Of a DNA stretch of 64,000 bases, positions 34,191 through 44,118 are shown one piece after another. Position numbers and translations under genes: made by a program. Source of the stretch: Thiothrix sp. (GTDB lineage: Bacteria > Pseudomonadota > Gammaproteobacteria > Thiotrichales > Thiotrichaceae). The notes beneath the pieces were generated by a model. That model saw only the letters and a list, made by a program, of their open reading frames with translations, ran no database searches and was not told the DNA's origin. The stretch lies in NCBI RefSeq assembly GCF_028714775.1, contig NZ_JAQTLS010000008.1:1-64000 (forward strand), read 5' to 3'. The number at the start of each line of letters is the position of its first letter. The stretch's first letter is position 1.

Positions 34191-34970
34191 TTACTGGAGG
34201 AAAATCTGTTTATAAGACACATACATACTGGCAAATAGCCACGGTACGACGACCAACAGCCCCAACAGCAGCGGCAGGGCACCGAGCAGCATCAGTACAA
34301 AGACTGCCAGACCGTACAGCAGCAGTGGCAGCGGGTTACGCAAGCACGCTTTGAAGCTCAAGGTCAGTGATTGGAAGACAGGTACGTCATTGAGCGCGAC
34401 CAGTTGGGTGGCAAACCAGAACAGCATCATGACCAAAAGCAGCAGGATAATGCCGACCGCGATCAGCCCGATGTTGAGGCTGCTCATCATGCCTTCGGGA
34501 GATACGACGCCGGTTTCCATCGAACTCATGTTCATACCGACGAATGCACCGCCGATGATGATGCCAAACAGGAACATGATGCCCAGTGTCAGCCCGCCCA
34601 AGCCCAGCAGTGGCACGAGTTTTTGCTTGAAACCTTCAAACAGGTAATCAAAACGTAGCGGTTCACCGAAATAGACTGCCCGCGCACCCATCAGGATACC
34701 GCCGGAGAGGATGGGGCCAATCAGTGATGACGCAATGTCACCAGCAACTGGAATAAGGCCGAGGATAACTTGGATGGCGAACAAGGCCAGCGTAATCAAT
34801 ACCCAGACGCCAAGGTTGCTTTTGACCAGAGGCCAGCTTTCCGCTAACCAGCTAATGCCAGCACCTGCGGACAGGGAGCGGGGTTCGGCTAACAGCTCCA
34901 TGCCGTCGCTTGGGATCGGTGGCGGTGTTACATCCGACTTTGGGGGGGAATAAGGGTTGTTGTCACTCAT
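34191..34970 (-). CDS. BPSS1780-family membrane protein
   Basis: A 259-residue inner-membrane protein. A proline-rich N-terminus (NPYSPPKSDVTPPPIP) precedes about six hydrophobic segments in paired hairpins, beginning WLVKSNLGVWVLIT-like sequence and including PVFQSLTLSFKACLRNPLPL, a hallmark of this family (PF/DUF2189-like membrane proteins). Function unknown. It is followed by its own terminator, so probably monocistronic. Confidence 0.65.
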   Translation of the reverse strand: MSDNNPYSPPKSDVTPPPIPSDGMELLAEPRSLSAGAGISWLAESWPLVKSNLGVWVLITLALFAIQVILGLIPVAGDIASSLIGPILSGGILMGARAVYFGEPLRFDYLFEGFKQKLVPLLGLGGLTLGIMFLFGIIIGGAFVGMNMSSMETGVVSPEGMMSSLNIGLIAVGIILLLLVMMLFWFATQLVALNDVPVFQSLTLSFKACLRNPLPLLLYGLAVFVLMLLGALPLLLGLLVVVPWLFASMYVSYKQIFLQ

Positions 34971-35075
34971 TGCAGGAGGCTCCTGATTGTTTTATTGGAA
35001 TGGAGCCAAAAGTATAGCCCACCCTGCTTAGCAGGGCAGGAAATACTGATCAAGTGTCAATCTTGCAGGATAACC

Positions 35076-35363
35076 TTACTCAATGACCTTGGGCACGAGG
35101 TATAAACCGTCTTCCGTTTCCGGCGCAACCGCTTGGTAAGCCTCGCGGTGGTTGGTTTCTGTCACCACGTCTTCGCGCAGGCGTTGGGTCATATCCAGCG
35201 GATGCGCCATTGGCACAACACCGTCGGTATCCACCGCTTCCATTTGCGCGACCAAATCAAGGATATTGGAAAGGTTGCGGGTATATGCTTCCACGCTGTC
35301 TTCGGTCATTGCCAGCCGTGCCAAATGCGCGACTTTACGGACTTCTGCTTCTGAAATTGCCAT
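35076..35363 (-). CDS. gatC: Asp/Glu-tRNA amidotransferase subunit C
   Basis: A 95-residue subunit that braces GatA and GatB. VRKVAHLARLAMTE and the NLSNILDLVAQMEAVDTDGV segment are typical. It lies 3 bases after gatB and is last in the operon, whereas gatC usually comes first. Confidence 0.92.
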   Translation of the reverse strand: MAISEAEVRKVAHLARLAMTEDSVEAYTRNLSNILDLVAQMEAVDTDGVVPMAHPLDMTQRLREDVVTETNHREAYQAVAPETEDGLYLVPKVIE

Positions 35364-35366
35364 CTG

Positions 35367-36797
35367 TTAACCCGCCAGTTTCTGTTTGAGGATTGCGTTC
35401 ACCTGTTCAGGGTTCGCCTTGCCTTTGGAAGCTTTCATTGCTGCCCCGACGAAGAAGCCGAATAGCTTGTCTTTGCCCGCGCGGTATTCCTCCGTTTGCT
35501 TGGGGTTGGCGGCAATGATTTCGTCAATCATGGCTTCAATCGCGCCGGTGTCGGTGATTTGCTTCAAGCCTTTCTTGTCGATCACGCTATCGGCATCGCC
35601 TTCGCCATTCCACATTGCGTCGAACACTTCCTTGGCAATTTTGCCGGAAATGGTGTTGTCCAGAATGCGCTTGAGTAAGCCTGCGAAAGCATCAGCGGCG
35701 ACTGGCGCGTTAGCTATTTCAATGCCAGTGCGGTTGAGCGCCGCAGACAAATCGCCATTCACCCAGTTGGCAGCGAGTTTGGCGTCGCCACAACCTTGCG
35801 CCACCGCCTCGAAGTAATCCGCCACGTCGCGGCTTTGCGTGAGCATGTCAGCGTCGTAAGTGCTTAAGCTGTATTGCGTAATGAAACGCTGCTTCTTCGC
35901 TTCCGGCAATTCCGGCAAGGTCGCCCGCACGGATGCGATGAATTCCGGGGTAATTTCTACCGGGAGTAAATCCGGGTCGGGGAAATAGCGGTAGTCGTTG
36001 GCGTCTTCCTTGCTGCGCATCGAACGGGTTTCGTTGCGGTCAGGGTCGTAAAGCCGCGTTTCCTGCACCACCGTGCCGCCGGATTCGATGATGTCGATTT
36101 GGCGCTCGACTTCGTGGTTGATGGCGCGTTCGATGAAGCGGAACGAGTTCAGGTTTTTGATTTCTGCCCGTGTACCGAATGGCTGACCGGGGCGACGTAC
36201 CGAAACGTTGGCGTCGCAACGGAACGAGCCTTCCTGCATATTGCCGTCACACACACCGAGGTAACGCACCAGCGCGTGCAGCTTTTTCATGTAAGCCACG
36301 GCTTCTTTGGCGTTGCGCATGTCCGGTTCGGAAACGATTTCCAGCAGCGGTGTGCCTGCGCGGTTCAAGTCAATGCCGGTTTGCCCTTGGAAATCTTCGT
36401 GCAGGGATTTACCCGCATCTTCTTCCAGATGGGCGCGGGTAACGCCGATGCGTTTGATGGAGCCATCTTCCAGCTCAATGTCCATGTGACCAATGCCAAC
36501 GATGGGCAATTCATATTGGCTGATCTGGTAGCCTTTCGGCAGGTCGGGGTAGAAGTAGTTTTTACGTGCGAATACCGAGCGCGGTGCTAGGTGCGCGTCG
36601 ATTGCCAAGCCGAATTTCACCGCCATGTGCACGGCTTCTTTGTTCAGTACTGGCAATACGCCGGGCATTCCAAGGTCAACCAAACTGGCTTGGGTGTTGG
36701 GTTCAGCACCGTAAGCGGTGGATGAACCGGAAAAAATTTTGCTCTTGGTGGCAAGTTGGGCGTGGATTTCCAGCCCGATGACGGTTTCCCATTCCAT
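35367..36797 (-). CDS. gatB: Asp/Glu-tRNA amidotransferase subunit B
   Basis: A 476-residue subunit that binds and activates the mischarged t[23 protein letters not shown] at the start, [18 protein letters not shown] and the C-terminal YqeY-like helical tail ([14 protein letters not shown]) are all standard. The complex makes Gln-tRNA(Gln) and/or Asn-tRNA(Asn) by transamidation. Confidence 0.96.
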   Translation of the reverse strand: MEWETVIGLEIHAQLATKSKIFSGSSTAYGAEPNTQASLVDLGMPGVLPVLNKEAVHMAVKFGLAIDAHLAPRSVFARKNYFYPDLPKGYQISQYELPIVGIGHMDIELEDGSIKRIGVTRAHLEEDAGKSLHEDFQGQTGIDLNRAGTPLLEIVSEPDMRNAKEAVAYMKKLHALVRYLGVCDGNMQEGSFRCDANVSVRRPGQPFGTRAEIKNLNSFRFIERAINHEVERQIDIIESGGTVVQETRLYDPDRNETRSMRSKEDANDYRYFPDPDLLPVEITPEFIASVRATLPELPEAKKQRFITQYSLSTYDADMLTQSRDVADYFEAVAQGCGDAKLAANWVNGDLSAALNRTGIEIANAPVAADAFAGLLKRILDNTISGKIAKEVFDAMWNGEGDADSVIDKKGLKQITDTGAIEAMIDEIIAANPKQTEEYRAGKDKLFGFFVGAAMKASKGKANPEQVNAILKQKLAG

Positions 36798-36810
36798 TGT
36801 GAAGTTCTCC

Positions 36811-38283
36811 TTACGCGAACTTGGCAGGCACTTGTGTATGCCAGTCGGTGGATAATTGGTATTGGTGCGCGATATTCAACATCCGCGCTTCCTCAAAGTA
36901 GTTGCCGACCAATTGCATCCCCACTGGCAGGCCATCAGCGGCGAAACCAATCGGGAAAGTCATGCCCGGCAAACCCGCCAGACTGACCGGGATGGTGTAC
37001 AAATCTTCGAGGTACATAGCAATCGGGTCGTCTTTTTTCGCGCCCAGTTTGAAAGCGGTGGTGGGTGCGGAAGGCCCCATGATCACATCCACGTCCTTGA
37101 AGGCTTCCGCGAAGTCTTGCTGGATCAGGCGGCGGATTTTCTGCGCTTTCAAGTAGTAAGCGTCGTAATAGCCTGCCGAGAGCGCGTAAGTGCCGATCAT
37201 GATGCGGCGTTTCACTTCTGCACCGAAACCTTCCCAGCGGCTGCGTTCGTACAAATCTTTCAGGTCTTGCGGATTTTCGCAGCGATGCCCAAAACGTACC
37301 CCGTCAAAGCGCGACAGGTTGGAAGAGCATTCTGCCGGAGCCACCACGTAATACACCGGAACCGCCAAATGGCTGTTGGGCAAGGTCACTTCCTTAATGA
37401 TTGCGCCACGGGCTTCAAATTCCTTGATAGCACGCTCAATGACCGCGCCCACTTGCGGATTCAGCCCTTCGGCGAAGAACTCTTTCGGTAGGCCGATTTT
37501 CAGCCCGTCGATGGAGTCGTTGAGGGTGGCGGTGTAATCCGGCACGGGGCGGTCAACGCTGGTGGAATCCCGCGCATCCAACCCGGCAATCACATTGAGG
37601 GTGATCGCGCAATCTTCCGCCGACGGAGCCATCGGCCCGCACTGGTCAAGGCTGGAGGCAAAGGCAATCATGCCGTAACGCGAAATGCGCCCGTAAGTCG
37701 GTTTGATGCCAGTAATATTGCAAAACGACGCAGGTTGGCGAATGGAACCGCCGGTATCGCTGCCCAATGCCACGGGTGCAAGCCTTGCTGCGACGGTTGC
37801 CGCACCACCGCCGGAACTGCCGCCCGGTACACAATCCGTATCCCACGGGTTACGCACATTTCCAAATGCCGAGGTTTCGTTGGAAGAACCCATCGCAAAC
37901 TCGTCCATATTGTTCTTGCCGAGCAATACGCCGCCCGCTGCCTTGAGCCTTTCCGCCACATGCGCATCGTAAGGCGAGACGAAATTACGCAGCATATTCG
38001 AGCCGCAAGTGGTCAGCACGTCTTTGGAGCAGAACAGGTCTTTGAGTGCGTAAGGCAAGCCCGCCATTGCCCCGTCCAATTCACCCTTGCGGATGCGGTT
38101 GTCGATCTCGACGGCTTGCGCTTGTGCGCTGTCACGGGTGACGGTGATGAAAGCGTTCAGTTCCTCATTGAAGTTGGCGATGCGCTCAAGATAGGCATCG
38201 GTGGCTTCCATGACAGAAAAATTCCCGGCGTGTATTCCATCGCGGAGTTTTTTGAGCGATAGGGAATGGATTGGGTCGGACAT
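36811..38283 (-). CDS. gatA: Asp/Glu-tRNA amidotransferase subunit A
   Basis: A 490-residue amidase that releases ammonia from glutamine. The Ser-cisSer-Lys triad is readable: lysine in [10 protein letters not shown], the serines in [10 protein letters not shown] and [12 protein letters not shown]. First gene of the operon, 13 bases ahead of gatB. Confidence 0.96.
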   Translation of the reverse strand: MSDPIHSLSLKKLRDGIHAGNFSVMEATDAYLERIANFNEELNAFITVTRDSAQAQAVEIDNRIRKGELDGAMAGLPYALKDLFCSKDVLTTCGSNMLRNFVSPYDAHVAERLKAAGGVLLGKNNMDEFAMGSSNETSAFGNVRNPWDTDCVPGGSSGGGAATVAARLAPVALGSDTGGSIRQPASFCNITGIKPTYGRISRYGMIAFASSLDQCGPMAPSAEDCAITLNVIAGLDARDSTSVDRPVPDYTATLNDSIDGLKIGLPKEFFAEGLNPQVGAVIERAIKEFEARGAIIKEVTLPNSHLAVPVYYVVAPAECSSNLSRFDGVRFGHRCENPQDLKDLYERSRWEGFGAEVKRRIMIGTYALSAGYYDAYYLKAQKIRRLIQQDFAEAFKDVDVIMGPSAPTTAFKLGAKKDDPIAMYLEDLYTIPVSLAGLPGMTFPIGFAADGLPVGMQLVGNYFEEARMLNIAHQYQLSTDWHTQVPAKFA

Positions 38284-38310
38284 GCATACTCCATTTTTTA
38301 TGACCTCTTT

Positions 38311-38393
38311 CCCCGCGCCTCTTGAGGGATAGGGCGGGGTGAGGGGTAATACGTGATCTTGCGATAAGCGGCTTACTATAAGGCAAGCCGCTT
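38311..38393. repeat. Two inverted repeats between the surface-protein gene and gatA
   Basis: CCCCGC...GGCGGGG with an inner CCTC/GAGG (38311-38339) resembles the common palindromic intergenic elements of Proteobacteria. A second perfect 9-base inverted repeat, AAGCGGCTT (38366-38374) and AAGCCGCTT (38385-38393), lies 24 bases past the surface-protein stop and could end that transcript, though it has no T run. Confidence 0.45.
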
Positions 38394-38416
38394 AGGTAGG
38401 GCAACAGCCGCGCCGT

Positions 38417-41400
38417 TTAGCGTGGGATTGCACCGTTCAAGACGTAGTTAGAACTGAATGACGTATTACCGGGGTGCAGCAATACATTGCCTAACAGGAT
38501 GTTGATGTCATTATTGGGGCCTGAAAACAGCGTATAACCGTCCAGATTCAAATCGCTGGCATAATAGCCACCTAAACGGTAGTAAGTGTTTGTCAACACA
38601 TTGCCGGGGGCGATCAGAATCGCACCTAAGATAACGTTAGCGTCACTGCCCGGTCCGACTGCAATGGAACTGTTGCTGTTATTGGCATCGCCTCCCCATA
38701 GCAGGGCAGTAACGCCATCGGTCAGGCGTTGGTCTATACCGTAAGTTGGTGTGGTAGGATCTGTGAAATCAAGCGAAATAGGTTCATGGGTCAAGTGTAA
38801 TGATGCGGCACTCATCACCCCAATGTGGTTGCGGTGACGCACTGCGACATAATAATTCCCATCGGCGATGCCATTGAAAGCCAAACTGGGGGAGCCACTG
38901 GGGGCGCTGATGATGTCGCCATCCCGTTGGACTAAACCCGCTTTAGCCGCTACCCGGATTTTGGGGTCGCTGGCATCACGTAATTCCACCAATACCCAAT
39001 CAACAGGCGCGTCGTCACCCGTCGTGGCAAGCATGGCGTCGGTGGCAGTTTCTGTGCCGGGGTAGTTAAAGGGCGGGATGTTTTCTACATTGGAATAGCC
39101 AAATGACGCCAGTAACGTGCCATAAGGTTGTAACTTGGGTAAATAACCTAATTTCCGCAAATCATCCGACATCCGTTTGGTGGCTAAATTAAAGTTGCCC
39201 TGAAAAAACACGCGGGTGGTCACGCGAACACCGGGTTCATCATAGTTATCTAGGTAGTTAGGCGTACCGTCATCATCGCTGTCGACAGCATCTGCCGGGT
39301 TGCTATCGTTATTTACGTCAGGTTGCTCATCAACGGTTGCTTTGCCATCGCCGTCATCGTCGGTGTCGCGGTAATCGGGCGTGCCATCCTTATCCGAATC
39401 GCGGGCATCCGCTGGGCTGCCATCCGTATTTGGGTCAGGTGTCTCAAAGCGCGTAGCAATGCTGTCGCCGTCATCATCCGTGTCACGGTAATCGGGGATG
39501 CCATCCTTGTCGGTATCATCATCCAGCGGCGTGCCGCCATTGTAGTTTTCATTGCGGGTTTGGAGGCCATCGCCATCATCATCGGTATCTTTCGCGTCAA
39601 TCATGCCATCGCCATCGGTATCCCGTGGTTTACTGAGGTCAGCGCCTACTTCGGCAGCATCATTGAGGCCATCACCGTCTGTGTCGGCCTTGAGCGGGTC
39701 AGTATCTGTTTTGTTTACCTCGTCGCCATCGCTTAAGCCATCGCCATCGGTGTCTGCTTTGATGGGGCTGGTTCCGTAAGTGTCGATTTCCTCCTTGTCG
39801 CTTAATCCGTCGCCATCGCTGTCGGAACTGTATGGGTCAGTGCCTATTTCGACTTCCTTGGAATCGGGAATTCCGTCGCCATCGCTGTCTTCATCGACAT
39901 TAGTGATTGCTACGCTGAGTGCTTGGATAGTACAGCCACCTTTGCTATCACAAACGCTCACCCGTACTTCATAGGTATTATTCTTGTCAGCATCCAGCGG
40001 ATGTTCAAAATCCGGGGAGGTGGTGAAGTTTAGGCTGCCATCGGCAGGGTTGATGGTGAAACGTGATTTGTCTTCCCCACCCGTTAATGACCAAACGAGT
40101 CCTGCGCCTTCTTTGTCGCCATCGGCATCGGTGGCGTCGTAATTTAGGACAGTATCCTTGCTGCCTTCGGTAAAATTGACAGTATAAGTTGCGGCATTAC
40201 TGTTGTTGGTAATGGCTGGGGCATTATTTGCTATCGGCAGTAATGTGAGTATGGCGGTGTCATCTTCCCCCGGTTTCGTGTTGTGGTTGAGCGGGGCGGA
40301 ATCTGGGTCTTCATTGAAGGCATAAATAATTTCACCAGTGACTTGGTAACTGGCATCCGTACCGACCCGCGCCCGTACTTTCAGGCTTTTGGAGCCGCCT
40401 GCCGGAATAACATCGGCATTCCATTCAGCAGTTACTGGATTGTATGCCCCACCAGAATCGTCGCTTACCCACGTCATGCCAGCGGGCCATTCCAGCCCTA
40501 GTTGCGCCATACTGGTTGCAATGCTGGATGCATTATTGATTGTCCACGTGAGTTCGACTTCGCTATTTTGGGAGGGGCTGCTTGTGCTGGCGCTAGCGCT
40601 CAATGACAAGTCAACCGGCTCGGATTTGGTGCTGGTTAGCCATTTGAAAGCCGCACCTGAGTCGTAGCCTGCATCCGCAGCATCCGCCAATGCCAGCTTG
40701 ACGTGGTAGGTGTTCCCCGGCAGTAATCCGCCCATCGAGGCGGTTAGGGTTTTGGTGAAACCGTCCAATTGCGAGATTGGGCTGCCGCCCCCATTGCCGT
40801 TATCGACGAAGTAGGCGGTATTGCCCAATTGGCAGGCCGTTCCGTCGGCAGAGGAGCCTTTGACCCCGCCATTGATGTTATTGACCGCAATCGGGGTGGT
40901 CGAAGCTGGTAAAAAGGCGGCATTTTGCGTCCCGACCAAGCCGGGGCCGGAAATGAACAGGCCAAAAGCATCGTTAAATTGGCTGCATACGAATTCGGGG
41001 TATTCTTCTGAGCCGAAAGTGAACACAAAGTTGGCGCGATCCCCGAGTGGTACGATGTCGAACTCAAGGATGATCGGATCGTATTTGGCGTATGTGCTGA
41101 TCTTTTTTAGGTCAGGGTCTGCATAAACCACACCCGTGCGGTAGTAGTAAGAGCCGGAGTTGTTAGGCCCTTGCAAGCTGCCGATGTTGCCGGTATTGAG
41201 GAATACACCCGTCTCGAACCCTAGCGTCGCTTTGCCGCCCGTCATGATGCCGTATTGCTGATTGATGCCTTTTGTTACCTGAAAGTTGCTGACGCTAAGG
41301 CCGGGGCCATCCAGAACAGCGCCCATTTCAGCAGCGGTGCTGCCCGCATTGAACGATAGAGCGGCGTAGGCGCTCATGCCCGTGCTGTAAAGCAGGCAAG

Positions 41401-41449
41401 CGATTAGGAAGAGAAACGGCTTTGCCGTTATTGTTGTTATGATTTTCAT
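38417..41449 (-). CDS. Large secreted surface protein: choice-of-anchor L domain, calcium-binding repeats
   Basis: A 1010-residue exported protein started at the ATG at 41449 (signal about 1-31). Order of parts: a choice-of-anchor-L-type domain (about 32-285, with NFVFTFGSEEYPEFVC), a DUF11-like beta-sandwich (about 290-400), a cadherin-like module (NAPAITNNSNAATY onward, about 425-530), then about ten thrombospondin type-3-like repeats (DSDGDGIPD, DTDGDGLSD, DTDDDGDG; 39230-39900) expected to bind calcium. The C-terminal ~250 residues include two dockerin-like stretches (GDANNSNSSIAVGPGSDAN, DLNLDGYTLFSGPNND). There is no obvious membrane anchor. It may be an adhesin or sheath component (inference). 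Confidence 0.75.
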   Translation of the reverse strand: MKIITTITAKPFLFLIACLLYSTGMSAYAALSFNAGSTAAEMGAVLDGPGLSVSNFQVTKGINQQYGIMTGGKATLGFETGVFLNTGNIGSLQGPNNSGSYYYRTGVVYADPDLKKISTYAKYDPIILEFDIVPLGDRANFVFTFGSEEYPEFVCSQFNDAFGLFISGPGLVGTQNAAFLPASTTPIAVNNINGGVKGSSADGTACQLGNTAYFVDNGNGGGSPISQLDGFTKTLTASMGGLLPGNTYHVKLALADAADAGYDSGAAFKWLTSTKSEPVDLSLSASASTSSPSQNSEVELTWTINNASSIATSMAQLGLEWPAGMTWVSDDSGGAYNPVTAEWNADVIPAGGSKSLKVRARVGTDASYQVTGEIIYAFNEDPDSAPLNHNTKPGEDDTAILTLLPIANNAPAITNNSNAATYTVNFTEGSKDTVLNYDATDADGDKEGAGLVWSLTGGEDKSRFTINPADGSLNFTTSPDFEHPLDADKNNTYEVRVSVCDSKGGCTIQALSVAITNVDEDSDGDGIPDSKEVEIGTDPYSSDSDGDGLSDKEEIDTYGTSPIKADTDGDGLSDGDEVNKTDTDPLKADTDGDGLNDAAEVGADLSKPRDTDGDGMIDAKDTDDDGDGLQTRNENYNGGTPLDDDTDKDGIPDYRDTDDDGDSIATRFETPDPNTDGSPADARDSDKDGTPDYRDTDDDGDGKATVDEQPDVNNDSNPADAVDSDDDGTPNYLDNYDEPGVRVTTRVFFQGNFNLATKRMSDDLRKLGYLPKLQPYGTLLASFGYSNVENIPPFNYPGTETATDAMLATTGDDAPVDWVLVELRDASDPKIRVAAKAGLVQRDGDIISAPSGSPSLAFNGIADGNYYVAVRHRNHIGVMSAASLHLTHEPISLDFTDPTTPTYGIDQRLTDGVTALLWGGDANNSNSSIAVGPGSDANVILGAILIAPGNVLTNTYYRLGGYYASDLNLDGYTLFSGPNNDINILLGNVLLHPGNTSFSSNYVLNGAIPR

Positions 41450-41659
41450 AGCCCTGACTCTTGCGAACCATCGTACATGCTGCCAACCCCCTTGCAGCAT
41501 TTGTCACAACGATGTTACTTCATTGATGAAATCTATACTAGCATCACAAATGCGCCACTTATCCGATTGTACCGTTCATGGCTGTTGTCACCGGGGCTTT
41601 GTCCGCATAATTAAGCCAGACCAAAACCCAACAATAAATAACAATAACAGGTGTCTATC

Positions 41660-42883
41660 ATGTCCAGACATTGCTCCGTGGCAGCCGTACTGGTATGCGT
41701 AACCACGAGTTTGCCGCTATCGGCGTCAGCCAATGCTCCAGCGTGGGAATCTTGGGGGCAACCTTATCAGCAGCCACGCCGTGTCTATGCGCCACCTCGT
41801 CCCGTGAACCCCGTATACCAGCAAGCGTCCTATGCTTCCTATTCGCCAGACAGTGCGGCACTGGATTGTGGCTTTGCCCAAGCCTTGAACTTGCCTGACC
41901 AGTGTATCCGTAAGAATGAGCGTACCCGTCAGGGGCTATTGGGCTTGACCAATTACCTCAAGCGTTTGCCCTTGGCGGCGCAGGTTGCGCCCTTATGGGG
42001 CAGGGTTTCCAATGCCGCGTTACTGGAAACCGTGAATGAATTGCTCGCATGGCACGATGGACTTGCGCCCGGAACCTTACAGGATCGTTTTTTCTTGCGT
42101 GAACTCAGTTCGGCAGGGCGTGCGGCGGAAGCGGAATATACCGGCTATTTCACCCCCTTGCTGTCGGTGCATGAACACCCTGACGGTGAATACCGCATCC
42201 CCATTTACCGCAAGCCAGCGGGCGGGTTGGCATCGTTGAGCCACGCTGAAATTGCCAGCCGCGCCCTAAGTGGGCGGAACTTGGAAGTGGCGTGGACGAA
42301 TGATGCCGTCAACCTGTTTTTTGCCCAAGTGCAAGGTTCCGGTGTTGCGCGTTTCCCGGATGGGAGTGAAATGGTGCTGGAGTATGCCGGGGATAATGGT
42401 AAGCGTTTCCGCAGTATTGCCGATTACATGCGCCAGCAAGGGTTTAGGCCGCGCAATTACGGCAATGAGGCCATCCGCGAGTGGTTGCGGGAGAATCCAT
42501 CCAAAATTGGGGAGGTATTAACGGCTAACCCGCGCTATGTGTTCTTTAAGTTGACCTCGGGTTTACCCACAACATCTTCAGGGTTGCAGGTCATTCCTGG
42601 ACATACTATTGCTGTCGACAGTAACTACATTCCGCTGGGGGCAGTATTGCTGGCAGAAGTGCCGCGCATTGATGCCGACGGGCAGAACGTGGGGCAAGAC
42701 TGGCGCTTGTTGTTCGCGCAGGATCAAGGCGGGGACATCAAAGGAGCGGGTAGGCTGGATTTATACACAGGCTTTGGGCAACCGGCAGAAAACCTCGCCC
42801 ACGGGATTACCGGCTTCCGCAAAGCCTACATGCTGGTGCGCAGGCCGGGGTACGGGCGCGGGGAGAATGTCGCTGGTATGTAG
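41660..42883 (+). CDS. mltA: Membrane-bound lytic murein transglycosylase A (MltA)
   Basis: A 407-residue exported enzyme that cleaves the MurNAc-GlcNAc bond of peptidoglycan, forming 1,6-anhydroMurNAc. I chose the ATG at 41660, with AGGTG 6 bases upstream. The signal peptide (about 1-24) has no lipobox cysteine, unlike E. coli MltA. The double-psi barrel is present (AEYTGYFTPLL, VQGSGVARFPDG), and the catalytic segment is AQDQGGDIKGAGRLDLYTGFG-like, with D367 in the catalytic position (motif given in part). A second, degenerate copy follows 59 bases downstream. Confidence 0.9.
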   Translation: MSRHCSVAAVLVCVTTSLPLSASANAPAWESWGQPYQQPRRVYAPPRPVNPVYQQASYASYSPDSAALDCGFAQALNLPDQCIRKNERTRQGLLGLTNYLKRLPLAAQVAPLWGRVSNAALLETVNELLAWHDGLAPGTLQDRFFLRELSSAGRAAEAEYTGYFTPLLSVHEHPDGEYRIPIYRKPAGGLASLSHAEIASRALSGRNLEVAWTNDAVNLFFAQVQGSGVARFPDGSEMVLEYAGDNGKRFRSIADYMRQQGFRPRNYGNEAIREWLRENPSKIGEVLTANPRYVFFKLTSGLPTTSSGLQVIPGHTIAVDSNYIPLGAVLLAEVPRIDADGQNVGQDWRLLFAQDQGGDIKGAGRLDLYTGFGQPAENLAHGITGFRKAYMLVRRPGYGRGENVAGM

Positions 42884-42942
42884 CAACTATTCCGCATAGA
42901 ATTCTTTATTAGCTTAGTGTATGGAGAATTGAGGGAATTCTG

Positions 42943-44040
42943 ATGCAACGCAAGGAATTGTTGTACGCCGCTGTCGGTGTCTTATTGATGTGTCATGTTG
43001 CCGTGCAAGCGGCTGATGCGCCCGCGCCCGCAGGGTGCGATGTCCAGATTCAAGGGGCGAGTTTGACCTTGGATGAACACTGTATCCGCAAAACCCCGGA
43101 ACTGCGTAATGCGCTGGTAGATATGGCGGTTTATTTACAAACCACCGATGTTTCCCGGCTGGCAACGCCGGACTATCACGGGCCAATGGATAAGGCGCGG
43201 TTGATCCGTACCGTTGAACAAGTGATCGCGTGGATGGACGGTAAAACGGTTCCCGGCAAGTCCATCGGGCAACAGTTTGACTTTTACGCACTGGGCAACC
43301 CGCAGGATAAGCGCCCGGTGCAGTACGGCGGTTATTTCACCCCTATCTTGGATGTGCAAAAAACGGCATCGGCGGAATACCGCTACCCGGTGTATACCAA
43401 ACCCAAAACGGATGCGCCTTTGCCTTCCCGCCGTGAAATCATGCAGGGGGCATTGCGTGATAAGGGGCTGGAAATCGCGTGGACAAACGACCCCATTGAG
43501 TATTACTTCATGCAAGTGCAGGGGTCTGGTTTGATCCGTTACCCGGATGGCAAAACTCAGTTGCTGGGCTTCGCGGGTAAAAATGCTTACCCCTATGTCA
43601 GCATCGGGCGTTACATGAAGGAAAATAATTATCTGCGCACCGATAATTTGTCCAATAATGCTGTCCGCCAGTGGTTGCGGTTAAATCCCGATAAGTTGGA
43701 TGAGGTGCTGAACGCTAACCAATCCTTTGTGTTTTTCCGCCCGGTCAAAGATGTATTGCGCAGCGCTTCTGGCTTGCCGGTCGTGCCGGGGTATACGGCG
43801 TCGGTGGATAACAGCATGATCCCTTTCGGTTCTATCTTACTGGCGGAATTGCCAATACGTGACATGGATGGAAAAATCGTGCAACATGAATGGCGTGTGC
43901 TTTTAGCAACAGACCGCAGTTCCGACGACCGGGGCGCTGTCCGTATCGGTATCTATACCGGCGAAGGGGAAGAGGGGCGTGCACAGATACAGCGCTTTTT
44001 CCCCGCAGGGCGTGCATTCCTGTTGCAGAGTGGGTCATGA
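42943..44040 (+). CDS. MltA paralogue lacking the catalytic aspartate
   Basis: A 365-residue exported protein (signal about 1-23) aligning with the upstream MltA through its whole length (QYGGYFTPIL, MQVQGSGLIRYPDG, SASGLPVVPGYTASVD). In the active-site segment the order is DRSSDDRGAVRIGIYTG: the position of the catalytic aspartate is G336 (codon GGT, one base from GAT), and the preceding GG and IKG elements are also lost. It should still bind glycan but not cleave it; a regulatory or scaffolding partner of MltA is inferred. GAGGGAATTCTG precedes the ATG. Confidence 0.8.
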   Translation: MQRKELLYAAVGVLLMCHVAVQAADAPAPAGCDVQIQGASLTLDEHCIRKTPELRNALVDMAVYLQTTDVSRLATPDYHGPMDKARLIRTVEQVIAWMDGKTVPGKSIGQQFDFYALGNPQDKRPVQYGGYFTPILDVQKTASAEYRYPVYTKPKTDAPLPSRREIMQGALRDKGLEIAWTNDPIEYYFMQVQGSGLIRYPDGKTQLLGFAGKNAYPYVSIGRYMKENNYLRTDNLSNNAVRQWLRLNPDKLDEVLNANQSFVFFRPVKDVLRSASGLPVVPGYTASVDNSMIPFGSILLAELPIRDMDGKIVQHEWRVLLATDRSSDDRGAVRIGIYTGEGEEGRAQIQRFFPAGRAFLLQSGS

Positions 44041-44118
44041 GACCTGTTAATTTTCACTCCCTGCATATTGGCAGGGGTATTTTGATAATAATAATGAGTA
44101 TGGAATAGGGGGCTATTC

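Noticed and set aside
39239-39903. Tandem repetitive DNA considered as a CRISPR or satellite
   Set aside because: The repeats are in frame, encode DxDxDG calcium motifs of the surface protein and vary in length; there are no spacers or cas genes.
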